From NCBI GenBank assembly GCA_017538105.1, contig JAFYJN010000040.1, positions 39,428-103,427 on the forward strand: DNA of 64,000 nucleotides. Direction: 5' to 3'. The translations under genes and the position numbers were made by a program. Source of the DNA: Prevotella sp. Its GTDB lineage: Bacteria; Bacteroidota; Bacteroidia; Bacteroidales; Bacteroidaceae. Within the stretch, counting starts at the first letter, position 1. Each line of letters starts with the position of its first letter. The notes below the pieces were generated by a model. That model saw only the letters and a program-made list of their open reading frames with translations. It was not told where the DNA came from and did not search any database. Of the stretch, positions 7,437-15,620 are shown piece by piece.

Positions 7437-9566
7437 ATGAATACATTCAGTGAACAGATAGCCAAGGCTGTGAATTTGAAGGCCGAATATGTTGATAACA
7501 CCATAGCCTTGTTGGACTTGGGATGCACCATACCATTCATTGCCCGTTACCGCAAGGAGCGCACCGGTGGAATGGACGAGGTTCAGATAATCCAAATAAA
7601 AAACTTGTATGAACGTCTACAAGAGATACAGAAGCGAAAAGACACCATACTGAAGACCATTGGTGAGCAAGGTAAACTCACTCCCGAGTTGCAGCAACGC
7701 ATTGAGAACAGTTGGGATGCCACGGAATTGGAAGACCTTTACTTGCCCTACAAGCCCAAGCGGCGCACCCGAGCACAGGTGGCCCGCGAACAAGGTCTGG
7801 AGCCATTGGCAACCCTTCTGCTCCTACAGCGTGAGCGCGACCCATGGCAAGCTGCCCAACGTTTTGTGAAAGGCGATATTGTAGATGCGGAATCCGCCAT
7901 CAGGGGAGCCCAGGACATCATCGCCGAAAAGGTGAGTGAAGACGAGCGTTCACGCCAAGCCGTCCGCCACGCCTACCGTCAAGGAGCCATCATCCGTTCA
8001 AAAGTGGTAAAGAGCAAGTCGGAGAGTGACGAAGCCGCCAAATACAGCGACTATTTCGACTGGGATGAGCCATTGAAGCGATGCACCTCACATCGGCTGC
8101 TAGCCATGCGCAGGGGCGAGAGCGAAGGTATCCTTCGTGTGAGCATCACTATCGATGACGAGCGTTGCGTGGACCGTCTGGATCGGCTATATATGAAAGG
8201 ATACGGTCCATGCAGCCGTCTGGTGGGCGAAGCCGTGGAAGATGGCTACAAACGGTTGTTGCGTCCATCAATAGAGACCGAGTTTGCATCTGAGAGCAAG
8301 CAGAAGGCCGATGACGAAGCCATCAATGTGTTTGTGGGCAACGTACAGCAGTTACTGTTATCCGCCCCACTTGGGCAGAAACGCGTGATGGGCATCGATC
8401 CCGGTTTCCGTACCGGATGTAAAGTAGTATGTCTCGATGCCCAGGGAAATCTCCTTCACCATGAAGCCATTTTCCCCCACCCCCCTGTGAATCATCGTAT
8501 GCAAGCCACCGTCCATGTGGAACAGATGGTGAAAGACTACCAAGTGGAAGCCATCGCCATCGGCAACGGCACCGCCAGCCGCGAAACTTCCGACTTCATC
8601 CGCGACCTTCATTTCGACCATCATGTGCAGACCTTCGTGGTGAGTGAAGACGGGGCCTCCGTATATTCCGCCTCAAAGACCGCCCGCGAAGAGTTTCCCA
8701 ATGAAGATGTTACGGTCCGCGGCGCCGTGAGCATTGCCCGCCGTCTGATGGATCCCCTGGCTGAGTTGGTGAAGATCGACCCCAAGAGCATCGGCGTGGG
8801 ACAATACCAGCACGATGTAGACCAAAGCAAGTTGAAAAAGAGTTTGGATCAGACCGTCGAACACTGTGTGAACCTGGTTGGTGTAGACCTGAACACTGCG
8901 TCACGCCACTTGCTTACCTACGTAAGCGGTTTGGGTCCGACACTCGCCCAGAATATAGTGGACTATCGCAAAGAACATGGAGCCTTTAACACCCGTTCTG
9001 ATTTGAAGAAAGTAGCACGTCTGGGACCTTCCGCCTTCGAGCAATGCGCCGGTTTCCTCCGTATCCGCGGCGGCAAGAACCCCTTGGACAACAGTGCCGT
9101 CCACCCCGAAAGCTACGGCATTGTGGAACAGATGGCGACAGACTGCGGTTGCACCGTATCGAACCTCATGAGCGACGCATCCATTCGCCAGCGGATTGAC
9201 TTGGGACGATATGTGAACGACCGGGTGGGTATGCCGACACTGAAAGACATCATGGCTGAATTGGAAAAGCCAGGTCGCGACCCACGGGAACAGATAGAAG
9301 AATTTGAGTTCGACCCCAGTGTGAAAGAGTTGGATGACCTGGTGGAAGGCATGGTGCTACCCGGCATCGTCACCAACATCACGAAATTTGGAGCCTTCGT
9401 TGACATCGGTGTTCACCACGACGGACTGGTACACATCAGCCAGATGGCCAACCATTATGTGAAAGACCCCAATGATATCGTTCACCTTCACCAACATGTG
9501 AAGGTGAAAGTGACGGAAGTGGACAAACGTCGAGGACGTATCGCACTGAGTATGAAGGGAGTATAG
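7437..9566 (+). CDS. tex: Tex-family RNA-binding protein with S1 domain
   Basis: 709 residues, close to the usual Tex length. The order of domains is as expected: a helical N-terminal Tex domain (about 1-190), a YqgF/RNase H-like domain opening with VMGIDPGFRTGCKV (about 318-331), helix-hairpin-helix units (about 490-560, ASRHLLTYVSGLGPTLAQNI), and a C-terminal S1 RNA-binding domain (about 635-707, GIVTNITKFGAFVDIGVHHD). Tex is a cytoplasmic nucleic-acid-binding factor linked to transcription and RNA turnover. The start at ATG 7437 matches the typical N-terminus. It stands alone, 63 nt after the regulator gene. Confidence 0.95.
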   Translation: MNTFSEQIAKAVNLKAEYVDNTIALLDLGCTIPFIARYRKERTGGMDEVQIIQIKNLYERLQEIQKRKDTILKTIGEQGKLTPELQQRIENSWDATELEDLYLPYKPKRRTRAQVAREQGLEPLATLLLLQRERDPWQAAQRFVKGDIVDAESAIRGAQDIIAEKVSEDERSRQAVRHAYRQGAIIRSKVVKSKSESDEAAKYSDYFDWDEPLKRCTSHRLLAMRRGESEGILRVSITIDDERCVDRLDRLYMKGYGPCSRLVGEAVEDGYKRLLRPSIETEFASESKQKADDEAINVFVGNVQQLLLSAPLGQKRVMGIDPGFRTGCKVVCLDAQGNLLHHEAIFPHPPVNHRMQATVHVEQMVKDYQVEAIAIGNGTASRETSDFIRDLHFDHHVQTFVVSEDGASVYSASKTAREEFPNEDVTVRGAVSIARRLMDPLAELVKIDPKSIGVGQYQHDVDQSKLKKSLDQTVEHCVNLVGVDLNTASRHLLTYVSGLGPTLAQNIVDYRKEHGAFNTRSDLKKVARLGPSAFEQCAGFLRIRGGKNPLDNSAVHPESYGIVEQMATDCGCTVSNLMSDASIRQRIDLGRYVNDRVGMPTLKDIMAELEKPGRDPREQIEEFEFDPSVKELDDLVEGMVLPGIVTNITKFGAFVDIGVHHDGLVHISQMANHYVKDPNDIVHLHQHVKVKVTEVDKRRGRIALSMKGV

Positions 9567-9600
9567 GAAGGGCTAAGGAATCCTAGGTATTCTTAGGGGG
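9567..9600. repeat. Short 10-bp-phased CTAGG repeat
   Basis: About three 10-mers (GCTAAGGAAT, CCTAGGTATT, CTTAGGGGGA) directly after the tex stop; the same motif and period as at 5391-5480. Confidence 0.6.
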
Positions 9601-9609
9601 ATAGAGGGC

Positions 9610-9974
9610 TTATTGTTTGCCGTCGTCGGCATCGAGCCCTTGCGCGATGCACCTGTCGCAGATGGCTATCTGCTGTTGGAGAGCCGAAATGTCAGGATTT
9701 TGAAGTGTGCGGACAATGAGTTCCATAGCCTCCATGTATGCCGTGCGTGCCTGACGGAAGTGGTAGCTTTTAATAAGCTGATCACCCGCCTTGACATACC
9801 TTTGGAACAGTTTTCCCTTGTAGTAATAGTTTGTTTGTCTTTTTTATCCTTATGTTTGTAATAATCCGATGCTGAACCCAGCACCACGGAGTCGGTTCTT
9901 GCTTGGCTGCTGACAGTTTGAGCCATGGCCATCACAGGCATCATGAGCATCAATATCAAGATTATCTTTTTCAT
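9610..9974 (-). pseudogene. Small secreted protein gene broken by a frameshift
   Basis: The first part reads as a signal peptide plus a lysine-rich stretch (MKKIILILMLMMPVMAMAQ, then ASDYYKHKDKKDKQ). In that frame the rest is nonsense-like. Shifting by one base near 9840-9845, a run of six T on the plus strand (A on the coding strand), opens a protein-like continuation, YYYKGKLFQRYVKAGDQL to CIAQGLDADDGKQ, that ends at a stop at 9610-9612. One extra A in the run would join them into a protein of about 121 residues. The sequence does not contain a canonical -1 slippery heptamer in the right register, so a deletion, phase variation or a sequencing error is more likely than programmed frameshifting. 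The function is unknown; the gene is convergent with tex. Confidence 0.65.
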
Positions 9975-10018
9975 TATTGCAGTAGGTTTTCGTTATTATG
10001 GCGCAAAGATAAGGAAAA

Positions 10019-10080
10019 ATTAAAAGATTAGAAAAATTAAAAGAAAAATAAAAGATTAAAAGATTATAAAATTAAAAAAT
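10019..10080. repeat. A-rich GATTAAAA tract
   Basis: Repeated AAAGATTAAAAGATTATAAAA-like text, the same low-complexity class seen at 2990-3190, 17628, 24545, 29838, 60265 and 61676. Confidence 0.6.
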
Positions 10081-10120
10081 CAGAATATTTAAAGGGTAAG
10101 GGTTGGGAGTCGTGGATACA

Positions 10121-10151
10121 AAAATCGCCATCCCGATGGAATGGCGATTTT
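10121..10151 (-). terminator. Terminator after rplT
   Basis: An 11-bp perfect stem (AAAATCGCCAT with ATGGCGATTTT) around a 9-nt loop, 19 nt past the rplT stop. A and T tracts on both sides allow termination on either strand. Confidence 0.85.
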
Positions 10152-10169
10152 ATGATGGATAAAGTGGAT

Positions 10170-10514
10170 TTACTTCACTTTCTCAACGATAGCCTTGAAG
10201 GCATCGGGATTGTTCACGGCAAGGTCGGCCAACACTTTGCGGTTGATTTCGATACCAGCCTTGTGCAGTTTACCCATGAGCTGTGAATAGCTGAGTCCTT
10301 CGAGACGTGCAGCAGCGTTGATACGCTGAATCCAGAGAGCGCGGAATGTGCGCTTCTTGTTACGACGGTCGCGATAGGCATAGGTAAGACCTTTTTCCCA
10401 AGTATTCTTCGCTACAGTCCAAACATTCTTGCGAGCTCCGAAGTAACCTTTCGTGAGTTTAAGGATACGTGTTCTTCTTGCTTTAGAAGCAACATGATTT
10501 ACTGATCTTGGCAT
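10170..10514 (-). CDS. rplT: 50S ribosomal protein L20
   Basis: 114 residues, full length for bL20. The N-terminus ([20 protein letters not shown]) and the central [18 protein letters not shown] segment are the family signature. It binds 23S rRNA early in large-subunit assembly. It is the last gene of infC-rpmI-rplT, 32 nt after rpmI, and is followed by a strong terminator. Confidence 0.97.
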   Translation of the reverse strand: MPRSVNHVASKARRTRILKLTKGYFGARKNVWTVAKNTWEKGLTYAYRDRRNKKRTFRALWIQRINAAARLEGLSYSQLMGKLHKAGIEINRKVLADLAVNNPDAFKAIVEKVK

Positions 10515-10546
10515 AATTTTTTCCTTTAAATGTTTGACTTAGAATG

Positions 10547-10744
10547 TTAACGAAGGCAGAGCAAATCGCGCACCTGCTTTTGATTTGACTTGTCGACGAT
10601 AGCCTGGTGAACCAGATTACGTTTCTGCTTCTTGGTCTTCTTCGTCAGGATGTGGCTGTGGTAAGCATGATGTCTTTTGATCTTACCAGTACCGGTGAAA
10701 CGGAATCTCTTCTTCGCACCGGAATTTGTCTTTACTTTTGGCAT
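10547..10744 (-). CDS. rpmI: 50S ribosomal protein L35
   Basis: 65 residues from the ATG at 10744, giving the standard [14 protein letters not shown] start; an in-frame ATG 12 codons upstream would add a non-conserved extension. Small and very basic, as expected for bL35. It lies between infC and rplT, about 108 nt after infC, with a stable hairpin in that spacer. Confidence 0.96.
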   Translation of the reverse strand: MPKVKTNSGAKKRFRFTGTGKIKRHHAYHSHILTKKTKKQKRNLVHQAIVDKSNQKQVRDLLCLR

Positions 10745-10776
10745 TGTTTTTATGAATTTATTGTTAATAATCGGCG

Positions 10777-10799
10777 GCAACGCATATACCGGGCGTTAC
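10777..10799 (-). promoter_or_regulatory. Leader hairpin before rpmI-rplT
   Basis: On the minus strand GTAACGC (10793-10799) pairs with GCGTTGC (10777-10783) over a 9-nt loop, about 33 nt ahead of the rpmI start. Its place in the spacer before rpmI-rplT fits an autoregulatory L20 leader as known in other bacteria, but the motif was not matched to a named family. Confidence 0.4.
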
Positions 10800-10852
10800 G
10801 CACCATTGTTTTCATCAAGAATTGAGCGCTGAATATTAGAGTAATTAACTCC

Positions 10853-11569
10853 TTATTGCTCTTCTTTGTTTTCCGTGAGCTTTTTGAGGGCGTCAGCACT
10901 TATTTTTGCGTTGGCGAGCAATCCACCATTAGCGGGCATTTCGGGGTCGGTCTCCTGTTGTAGGTTTTCCTTCGCTTGTTTTGCCAGTTCCCTTGCTTCC
11001 GCCTCCCGTCGTTCGCGGTCCATTTTCTGTTGGCTTTTTTTCGCCACGCCAGCCTTTTTGGGAGCGATGAATATCGCCATTTTCTTACCTTCAAGTTGTG
11101 GAAGTTGTTCCACTTTTCCATATTCCTCAAGGTCGTTGGCAAAACGCAGGAGTAGCACCTCACCTTGTTCCTTGAATAGAATGGACCGGCCTTTGAAGAA
11201 CACGTATGCACGCACTTTGTTTCCTTCTTCAAGGAATTCCTTGGCGTGTTTTAGTTTGAAGGCATAATCGTTGTCGCCCGTCTGGGGTCCGAAACGGATT
11301 TCCTTCACCTCTATCTTCACTTGTCTGGCCTTCATCTCCTTGGCCTTTTTCTTTTGTTGATAGAGGAATTTGGAATAGTCGATGAGACGGCATACAGGCG
11401 GTTGTGCATTCGGAGAGATCTCCACCAAGTCGACACCTTGTTGTCGAGCCATATCCAATGCTTGTCGGGTAGGTACCACTGTGGACCCCCCATCGCCTAC
11501 AATACGTACCTCGCGCACTCGAATTTGCTCATTCACGCGGTACTGATTTTGTTTTTTGTCGTTCTTCAT
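10853..11569 (-). CDS. infC: Translation initiation factor IF-3
   Basis: 238 residues. The N-domain begins [19 protein letters not shown] and contains [20 protein letters not shown]; the C-domain carries the 30S-binding [20 protein letters not shown] segment. It is longer than the E. coli protein (180 residues) because of a Lys/Arg/Glu-rich C-terminal extension (about 180-238), typical of Bacteroidetes IF-3. It prevents premature subunit joining and checks start codons in the cytoplasm. First gene of infC-rpmI-rplT; thrS, its usual neighbour, is 4 kb away. Confidence 0.96.
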   Translation of the reverse strand: MKNDKKQNQYRVNEQIRVREVRIVGDGGSTVVPTRQALDMARQQGVDLVEISPNAQPPVCRLIDYSKFLYQQKKKAKEMKARQVKIEVKEIRFGPQTGDNDYAFKLKHAKEFLEEGNKVRAYVFFKGRSILFKEQGEVLLLRFANDLEEYGKVEQLPQLEGKKMAIFIAPKKAGVAKKSQQKMDRERREAEARELAKQAKENLQQETDPEMPANGGLLANAKISADALKKLTENKEEQ

Positions 11570-11655
11570 CCAGCTATTTTACGTTTAGCGGCTGCAAAGG
11601 TAGTATTTTTCAACGAATTGACAAAATAAAGTAATGTTTTTTTTGCAGTGAAAAA

Positions 11656-11686
11656 TTGTGTATATGTCATAAATATCGTAATTTTG
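11656..11686 (+). promoter_or_regulatory. Promoter of the TlpA/DUF6029/Omp28 operon
   Basis: TTG (11656-11658), 20 nt, TAATTTTG (11679-11686), 33 nt before the thioredoxin start codon. Confidence 0.7.
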
Positions 11687-11719
11687 CACACGAGAACAAA
11701 TAAAAAGACGTGAGCAATC

Positions 11720-12211
11720 ATGAAAAAGTCTATATTATTTATTGTCATTGCCCTATTTTTTTCGTTGTTGGACATGAATGCCCAACTACCCTCCGTGACT
11801 TTGAAAGACATCAATGGCAAGACCATCAAGACCGACACATTGAGCAACGATGGCCGTCCGATTATCATTGACTTCTTCGCCACATGGTGCAAGCCCTGCA
11901 ACCGCGAGTTGACCGCCATCAGCGAGGTGTATGACGATTGGCAGGCCGAAACTGGCGTTAAGCTTATCGCCGTGAGCATTGATGTGGCGCAGAACATCAA
12001 CAAGGTTCGTCCGTTGGTGGAGCAGCACAATTGGCCGTATGAGGTGTTGTTGGATCCCAACAGTGACTTCAAGCGTGCTTTGGGCATCCAAATGATTCCC
12101 TATGTGCTGGTTATCGACGGCGAGGGCAATATCGTCTACAAGCACAATGGTTATACCGACGGCGATGAGGAAGAGTTAATCGAGAAGGTTCGAGAATTGA
12201 TCAGCAAATAA
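11720..12211 (+). CDS. TlpA-like thioredoxin-fold protein, exported
   Basis: 163 residues. A signal peptide or anchor (about 1-20, LFIVIALFFSLLDMNAQ) precedes a thioredoxin fold. The active site is WCKPC (about 56-60) inside IIIDFFATWCKPCNREL, with the cis-proline loop at IQMIPYVLVID (about 118-128). Proteins of this kind reduce or isomerise disulfides, or transfer electrons, in the periplasm. It is followed after 6 nt by a DUF6029 barrel protein and further on by Omp28, so a shared role in envelope redox or protein folding is a fair inference. Confidence 0.85.
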   Translation: MKKSILFIVIALFFSLLDMNAQLPSVTLKDINGKTIKTDTLSNDGRPIIIDFFATWCKPCNRELTAISEVYDDWQAETGVKLIAVSIDVAQNINKVRPLVEQHNWPYEVLLDPNSDFKRALGIQMIPYVLVIDGEGNIVYKHNGYTDGDEEELIEKVRELISK

Positions 12212-12217
12212 TCACCG

Positions 12218-13876
12218 ATGATGAAGTCACGAACTTTACTCGTTATCAGCGCATTGGTCTGTGGCATGAGTGTACAAGGCCAGACCGACGACAAACCTGT
12301 CAGTGTGTCGGGTAGCATCCAGAGCGACATCCTTATCCCCCAAGACGACGAGAAGATCAACACCGAGCATATCTCCGAAGACCTACTCACCAACACCTAT
12401 GCAGAGGTGAACGTGATGAGCAAATACGTGGATGCCGGCATGCGTCTAGAATACTTGGAGCATCCCCTTCCCGGTTTTGAGAACGACATCAAGGGTTGGG
12501 GAGTTCCTTATTTTTTTGTCAAGGGCAAGTTGAAGGAAACCGAGCTCACACTAGGCCATTTCTACGAGCAGTTTGGCAGCGGCTTTGTGCTCCGCACCTA
12601 TGAGGAACGCTCTTTGGGCATCGACAATTCATTGTTGGGCGCCCGTTTGGTGAGTAAGCCCTTGAAAGGGGTTCAGGTGAAGGTACTCACCGGCAAACAG
12701 CGTCGTTACTGGCATACCAATGATGCTTGGGTGAGTGGTGCCGATGTTGAGTTGAGTCTTGACCAATGGTTGCGCCCTTTGGAGTCCCAAGGTTTTTACC
12801 TCACCCTCGGGGCCTCGTTCGTGAACAAGCACGAGAAGGCCTCCGACGATGAAATTTTCGTCGATGCCACCCACAAGCTCAATTTGCCTGAGAACGTCAA
12901 TGCCTGGGATGTTCGCATTAACCTGACAAAAGGACCTGTGAGCGTACTCGCTGAATATGCCGGGAAATCTCAAGACCCTTCCTTCGACAACGGCTATATC
13001 TATCGTCACGGTCACGTTGCCATGTTATCGATGACTTATGCCAAGAGTGGGCTCAGTCTGCTGGCCCAGGCCAAACGTTCTGTAAACATGTCGTTCCGCA
13101 GCAAGCGTTCTATGACCGGCACCTCGTCGACCATCAGTTACCTTCCCCCGTTTACGATGGAGCACACGTACGACCTCCCCGCTTTATACCCCTACGCCAC
13201 CCAGCCCGACGGAGAATGGGCCTACCAATTGGAAGCCGGCTACACCTTCAAACGCAACACCAGCCTTGGTGGTCGCTACGGCACCAGTGTGAAGGTGAAT
13301 TTCTCGCATGTGCATGCCATCGACCGCAACGACCATGAGAATGAAAGTGCCAATGGTCTCATGGGGACCGACGGTTATGGGTCATCGTTCTGGAAGTGGG
13401 GCAACCAAACCTATTACCAGGATTTCAACATCCAGTTGGAGAAGCGACTGACCCGCGATTTCAAGATGAACCTGCTTTATATGAACCAGATTTACAACAT
13501 GACTGTCATCGAAGGCGAGGGCGGCATGGTTCATTCCAACATATTTGTAGCGGAGGGACAATACAAGTTCAACAAGCGACTGTCGTTACGTGGTGAGTTG
13601 CAGTATCTGACCACCCACGGCGACTTGGGCGATTGGTTGTATGGTTTGTTGGAACTGTCTATCGCCCCCCATTGGATGTTCACTGTAAGCGACGAATGGA
13701 ACTGCGGTGCCACCGATGTCCATTACTATATGGGAATGATTACGTTCAGCACCGGTTCCCACCGCATCCAAGCCGGCTATGGCCGCACTAGCGAGGGTTT
13801 CAACTGTTCTGGCGGCGTATGCCGATATGTTCCCGCCACCAAAGGCTTTACGCTCTCATACAACTATAGTTTTTAG
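12218..13876 (+). CDS. DUF6029-like outer-membrane beta-barrel protein
   Basis: 552 residues with a signal peptide (about 1-21, VCGMSVQGQ). The remainder is rich in alternating, aromatic-containing strands (for example SLLAQAKRSVNMSFRSKR) and ends in phenylalanine (LSYNYSF), as outer-membrane barrels do. I recognise it as the DUF6029 family, whose biochemical role is unknown. Two tandem ATG codons (12218, 12221) start the gene 6 nt after the thioredoxin stop, so the two are co-transcribed and probably act together at the outer membrane. Confidence 0.75.
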   Translation: MMKSRTLLVISALVCGMSVQGQTDDKPVSVSGSIQSDILIPQDDEKINTEHISEDLLTNTYAEVNVMSKYVDAGMRLEYLEHPLPGFENDIKGWGVPYFFVKGKLKETELTLGHFYEQFGSGFVLRTYEERSLGIDNSLLGARLVSKPLKGVQVKVLTGKQRRYWHTNDAWVSGADVELSLDQWLRPLESQGFYLTLGASFVNKHEKASDDEIFVDATHKLNLPENVNAWDVRINLTKGPVSVLAEYAGKSQDPSFDNGYIYRHGHVAMLSMTYAKSGLSLLAQAKRSVNMSFRSKRSMTGTSSTISYLPPFTMEHTYDLPALYPYATQPDGEWAYQLEAGYTFKRNTSLGGRYGTSVKVNFSHVHAIDRNDHENESANGLMGTDGYGSSFWKWGNQTYYQDFNIQLEKRLTRDFKMNLLYMNQIYNMTVIEGEGGMVHSNIFVAEGQYKFNKRLSLRGELQYLTTHGDLGDWLYGLLELSIAPHWMFTVSDEWNCGATDVHYYMGMITFSTGSHRIQAGYGRTSEGFNCSGGVCRYVPATKGFTLSYNYSF

Positions 13877-13887
13877 CAAAGTGCGGG

Positions 13888-13947
13888 AATACTTAGGATA
13901 TTCTAGGTAAACCTTGGTAATTCATAGACATACCAAGAAATAGAGGG
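13888..13947. repeat. 10-bp-phased CTAGG-type repeat
   Basis: Roughly six 10-mers (GGGAATACTT, AGGATATTCT, AGGTAAACCT, TGGTAATTCA and so on) between the DUF6029 gene and the Omp28 gene; the same period as at 5391 and 39835. Confidence 0.65.
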
Positions 13948-13998
13948 AGAAATAAGACGTTAGGAAAAATCAAGAAAAGACAATAGAAGATTCGAGAA

Positions 13999-14781
13999 AT
14001 GAACAAGATATTTGTGTTTCTTTTTGCTCTGTGCTACCTACTGACAAGCTGCGACGAGGTAAAAGAAGGCGACCGTCTTATCTACGTGAAGCCTGCCGAA
14101 GTGAGCCGTGCCGTTCTCATTGAAGATTTTACCGGTCAACGTTGTATCAACTGTCCCAATGCCGCCGATGAGATAACTCGTTTACAAGAAGAATACGGTG
14201 AGGACAAGGTGATTGCCGTGGGTATTCACGGTGGTGCTTTGGCCGTGTACAGTAATGCCAAGGTAAAAGGATTGCGCACTGCTTTAGGAGATGAATACAA
14301 CACCTATTGGAACGTTGAGACGTGGCCCACAGGAATGGTAGACCGTCAGGGGCAGCCTGTCACCCACGACCGATGGTCGTCGCTTGTCCGTTCTGAGATT
14401 GAGAAGACCTCGCCTGTTACATTGTCGGCGAGATCATGGTATGATGAAGCGACCAACTCGTTATTCGTCGATACCGACGTATTCAGCAGTGAGACCAATA
14501 ACTGCAAGTTACAAGTATGGTTGACTGAGGACGGTATCGTTGCCCCGCAGCAGATGCCCGACGGCTCGATGAATCAAGAGTACGTACACAACCACGTGTT
14601 ACGTGCCGCGGTTAATGGTATTTGGGGCGAAGACATCTCCTTGAAAGAAGGCGAAAAGAGCACCTTCCGCCACAGCATCACGCTTCATGATGAGTGGGAG
14701 GTCGAGAATTTGAGCTTTGTCGTTTTTGTTTATAATGACAATGGTGTGATTCAAGTATCAAAATCCAGTAAACAAAACTAA
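13999..14781 (+). CDS. Omp28-related outer-membrane lipoprotein with CxxC motif
   Basis: 260 residues. A lipoprotein signal (FALCYLLTSC, lipid cysteine about residue 18) precedes an Omp28-type domain whose N-terminal part is thioredoxin-like: AVLIEDFTGQRCINCPNAAD holds the CxxC pair (about 50-53). The C-terminal half is a beta-sandwich ending near VVFVYNDNGVIQVSKS. Omp28 proteins are described as surface or outer-membrane proteins in Porphyromonas; the exact function is unclear. Third gene of the plus-strand redox operon; a 122-nt gap with phased repeats separates it from DUF6029, and 6 nt separate it from the next gene. Confidence 0.8.
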   Translation: MNKIFVFLFALCYLLTSCDEVKEGDRLIYVKPAEVSRAVLIEDFTGQRCINCPNAADEITRLQEEYGEDKVIAVGIHGGALAVYSNAKVKGLRTALGDEYNTYWNVETWPTGMVDRQGQPVTHDRWSSLVRSEIEKTSPVTLSARSWYDEATNSLFVDTDVFSSETNNCKLQVWLTEDGIVAPQQMPDGSMNQEYVHNHVLRAAVNGIWGEDISLKEGEKSTFRHSITLHDEWEVENLSFVVFVYNDNGVIQVSKSSKQN

Positions 14782-14787
14782 TAATAT

Positions 14788-15408
14788 ATGAAGAGAATCT
14801 TTACACTTATCATTGGGTTGATTGGCATGAGCCAAATTATGGATGCCCAGACTCTGGAGTTCAGGAACAATGGCACCCCCGTAGGTGCTGGGGAGACCAT
14901 CACGTTCTACGCTGAGGAAGACGACTGGGGCATTGTGTCCATTACCACCAACCCCATTGACAAGAGCAACGACCTACGTTTGTATAACCTTACCGATAAT
15001 GACGTGAGTGGCAAGGCAACCATCAACATGACATCGAACACCTTAGGCACCGATGCCAGACAATGGTGTATGGGCGGCGAGTGCGTGTCGACCAGTGCCG
15101 CAAGCTATGATAAGGAGTTCACCATCCCTGCCGGAGGAAGCATTCAGGTTCAGTATGATGTTGAGCCCGAACAGTTCGGAGAGATGACCACGGAGATGTC
15201 TGTGCGCGTGGGGCTTGCCGCTTCCACCAGTATCACCATTCGCTTTGTGTATTCCGATAATGCTGGAATGACGGGTATCTCTGATTCGGAACGAGTCACA
15301 GAGGAAGCCCGCTATGGAGTCGACGGTTCGCAACTTAGCAGATCCCGTCGAGGATTGAACATTGTGAAACTGTCGAATGGAAAGACGGTGAAAAAGATAG
15401 AAAGATAA
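14788..15408 (+). CDS. Secreted protein with T9SS-like tail, function unknown
   Basis: 206 residues. Signal peptide (about 1-20, ending QIMDAQ). The body is beta-rich and has one close cysteine pair (WCMGGEC, about 91-97), perhaps a substrate of the thioredoxin and Omp28 proteins in the same operon. The tail (YGVDGSQLSRSRRGLNIVKL, then a Lys-rich end) resembles short type IX sorting signals of Prevotella. It starts 6 nt after the Omp28 stop and is the last gene before a repeat array and a terminator. Confidence 0.65.
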   Translation: MKRIFTLIIGLIGMSQIMDAQTLEFRNNGTPVGAGETITFYAEEDDWGIVSITTNPIDKSNDLRLYNLTDNDVSGKATINMTSNTLGTDARQWCMGGECVSTSAASYDKEFTIPAGGSIQVQYDVEPEQFGEMTTEMSVRVGLAASTSITIRFVYSDNAGMTGISDSERVTEEARYGVDGSQLSRSRRGLNIVKLSNGKTVKKIER

Positions 15409-15416
15409 GATAAGGG

Positions 15417-15552
15417 GATATAGATGCTATAGAGGCTATAGCAGAGATAGAAGGGATAGTAGGGATAGAAGCTATAGCTGGAATAGTAACTATAGCTGGG
15501 ATAGCAGGGATAGTAGAGATAGCGACAATAGTAGGGATAGAAGCTATAGAAG
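15417..15552. repeat. 9-bp ATAG tandem repeat
   Basis: About fifteen degenerate 9-mers of the form ATAGNNGGG / ATAGAAGCT / ATAGCTGGG. The most regular part is 15467-15547. It lies between the last gene of the redox operon and its terminator. The minus strand is open through it but codes only for a Pro/Ile/Ala/Ser tripeptide repeat, which I do not take as a gene. Confidence 0.85.
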
Positions 15553-15575
15553 GCACCACGGTGGTGCCTTCTTTT
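15548..15575 (+). terminator. Terminator of the redox operon
   Basis: A perfect 12-bp inverted repeat (AGAAGGCACCAC with GTGGTGCCTTCT) with almost no loop in the written duplex, followed by TTTT. It separates the plus-strand operon from convergent thrS. Confidence 0.8.
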
Positions 15576-15620
15576 GTTGTGGATTATCTATTGAATGCTT
15601 ATTCGGGGGCTCGACAAATC

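Noticed and set aside
9830-9850. Programmed -1 frameshift in the small secreted protein
   Set aside because: The run of six A is not in the register of a X-XXY-YYZ slippery site, since the base before the first AAA codon is T.
15335-15559. Minus-strand frame coding for a Pro/Ile/Ala/Ser tripeptide repeat
   Set aside because: It is produced by the 9-bp ATAG array and has no signal peptide or plausible start context.
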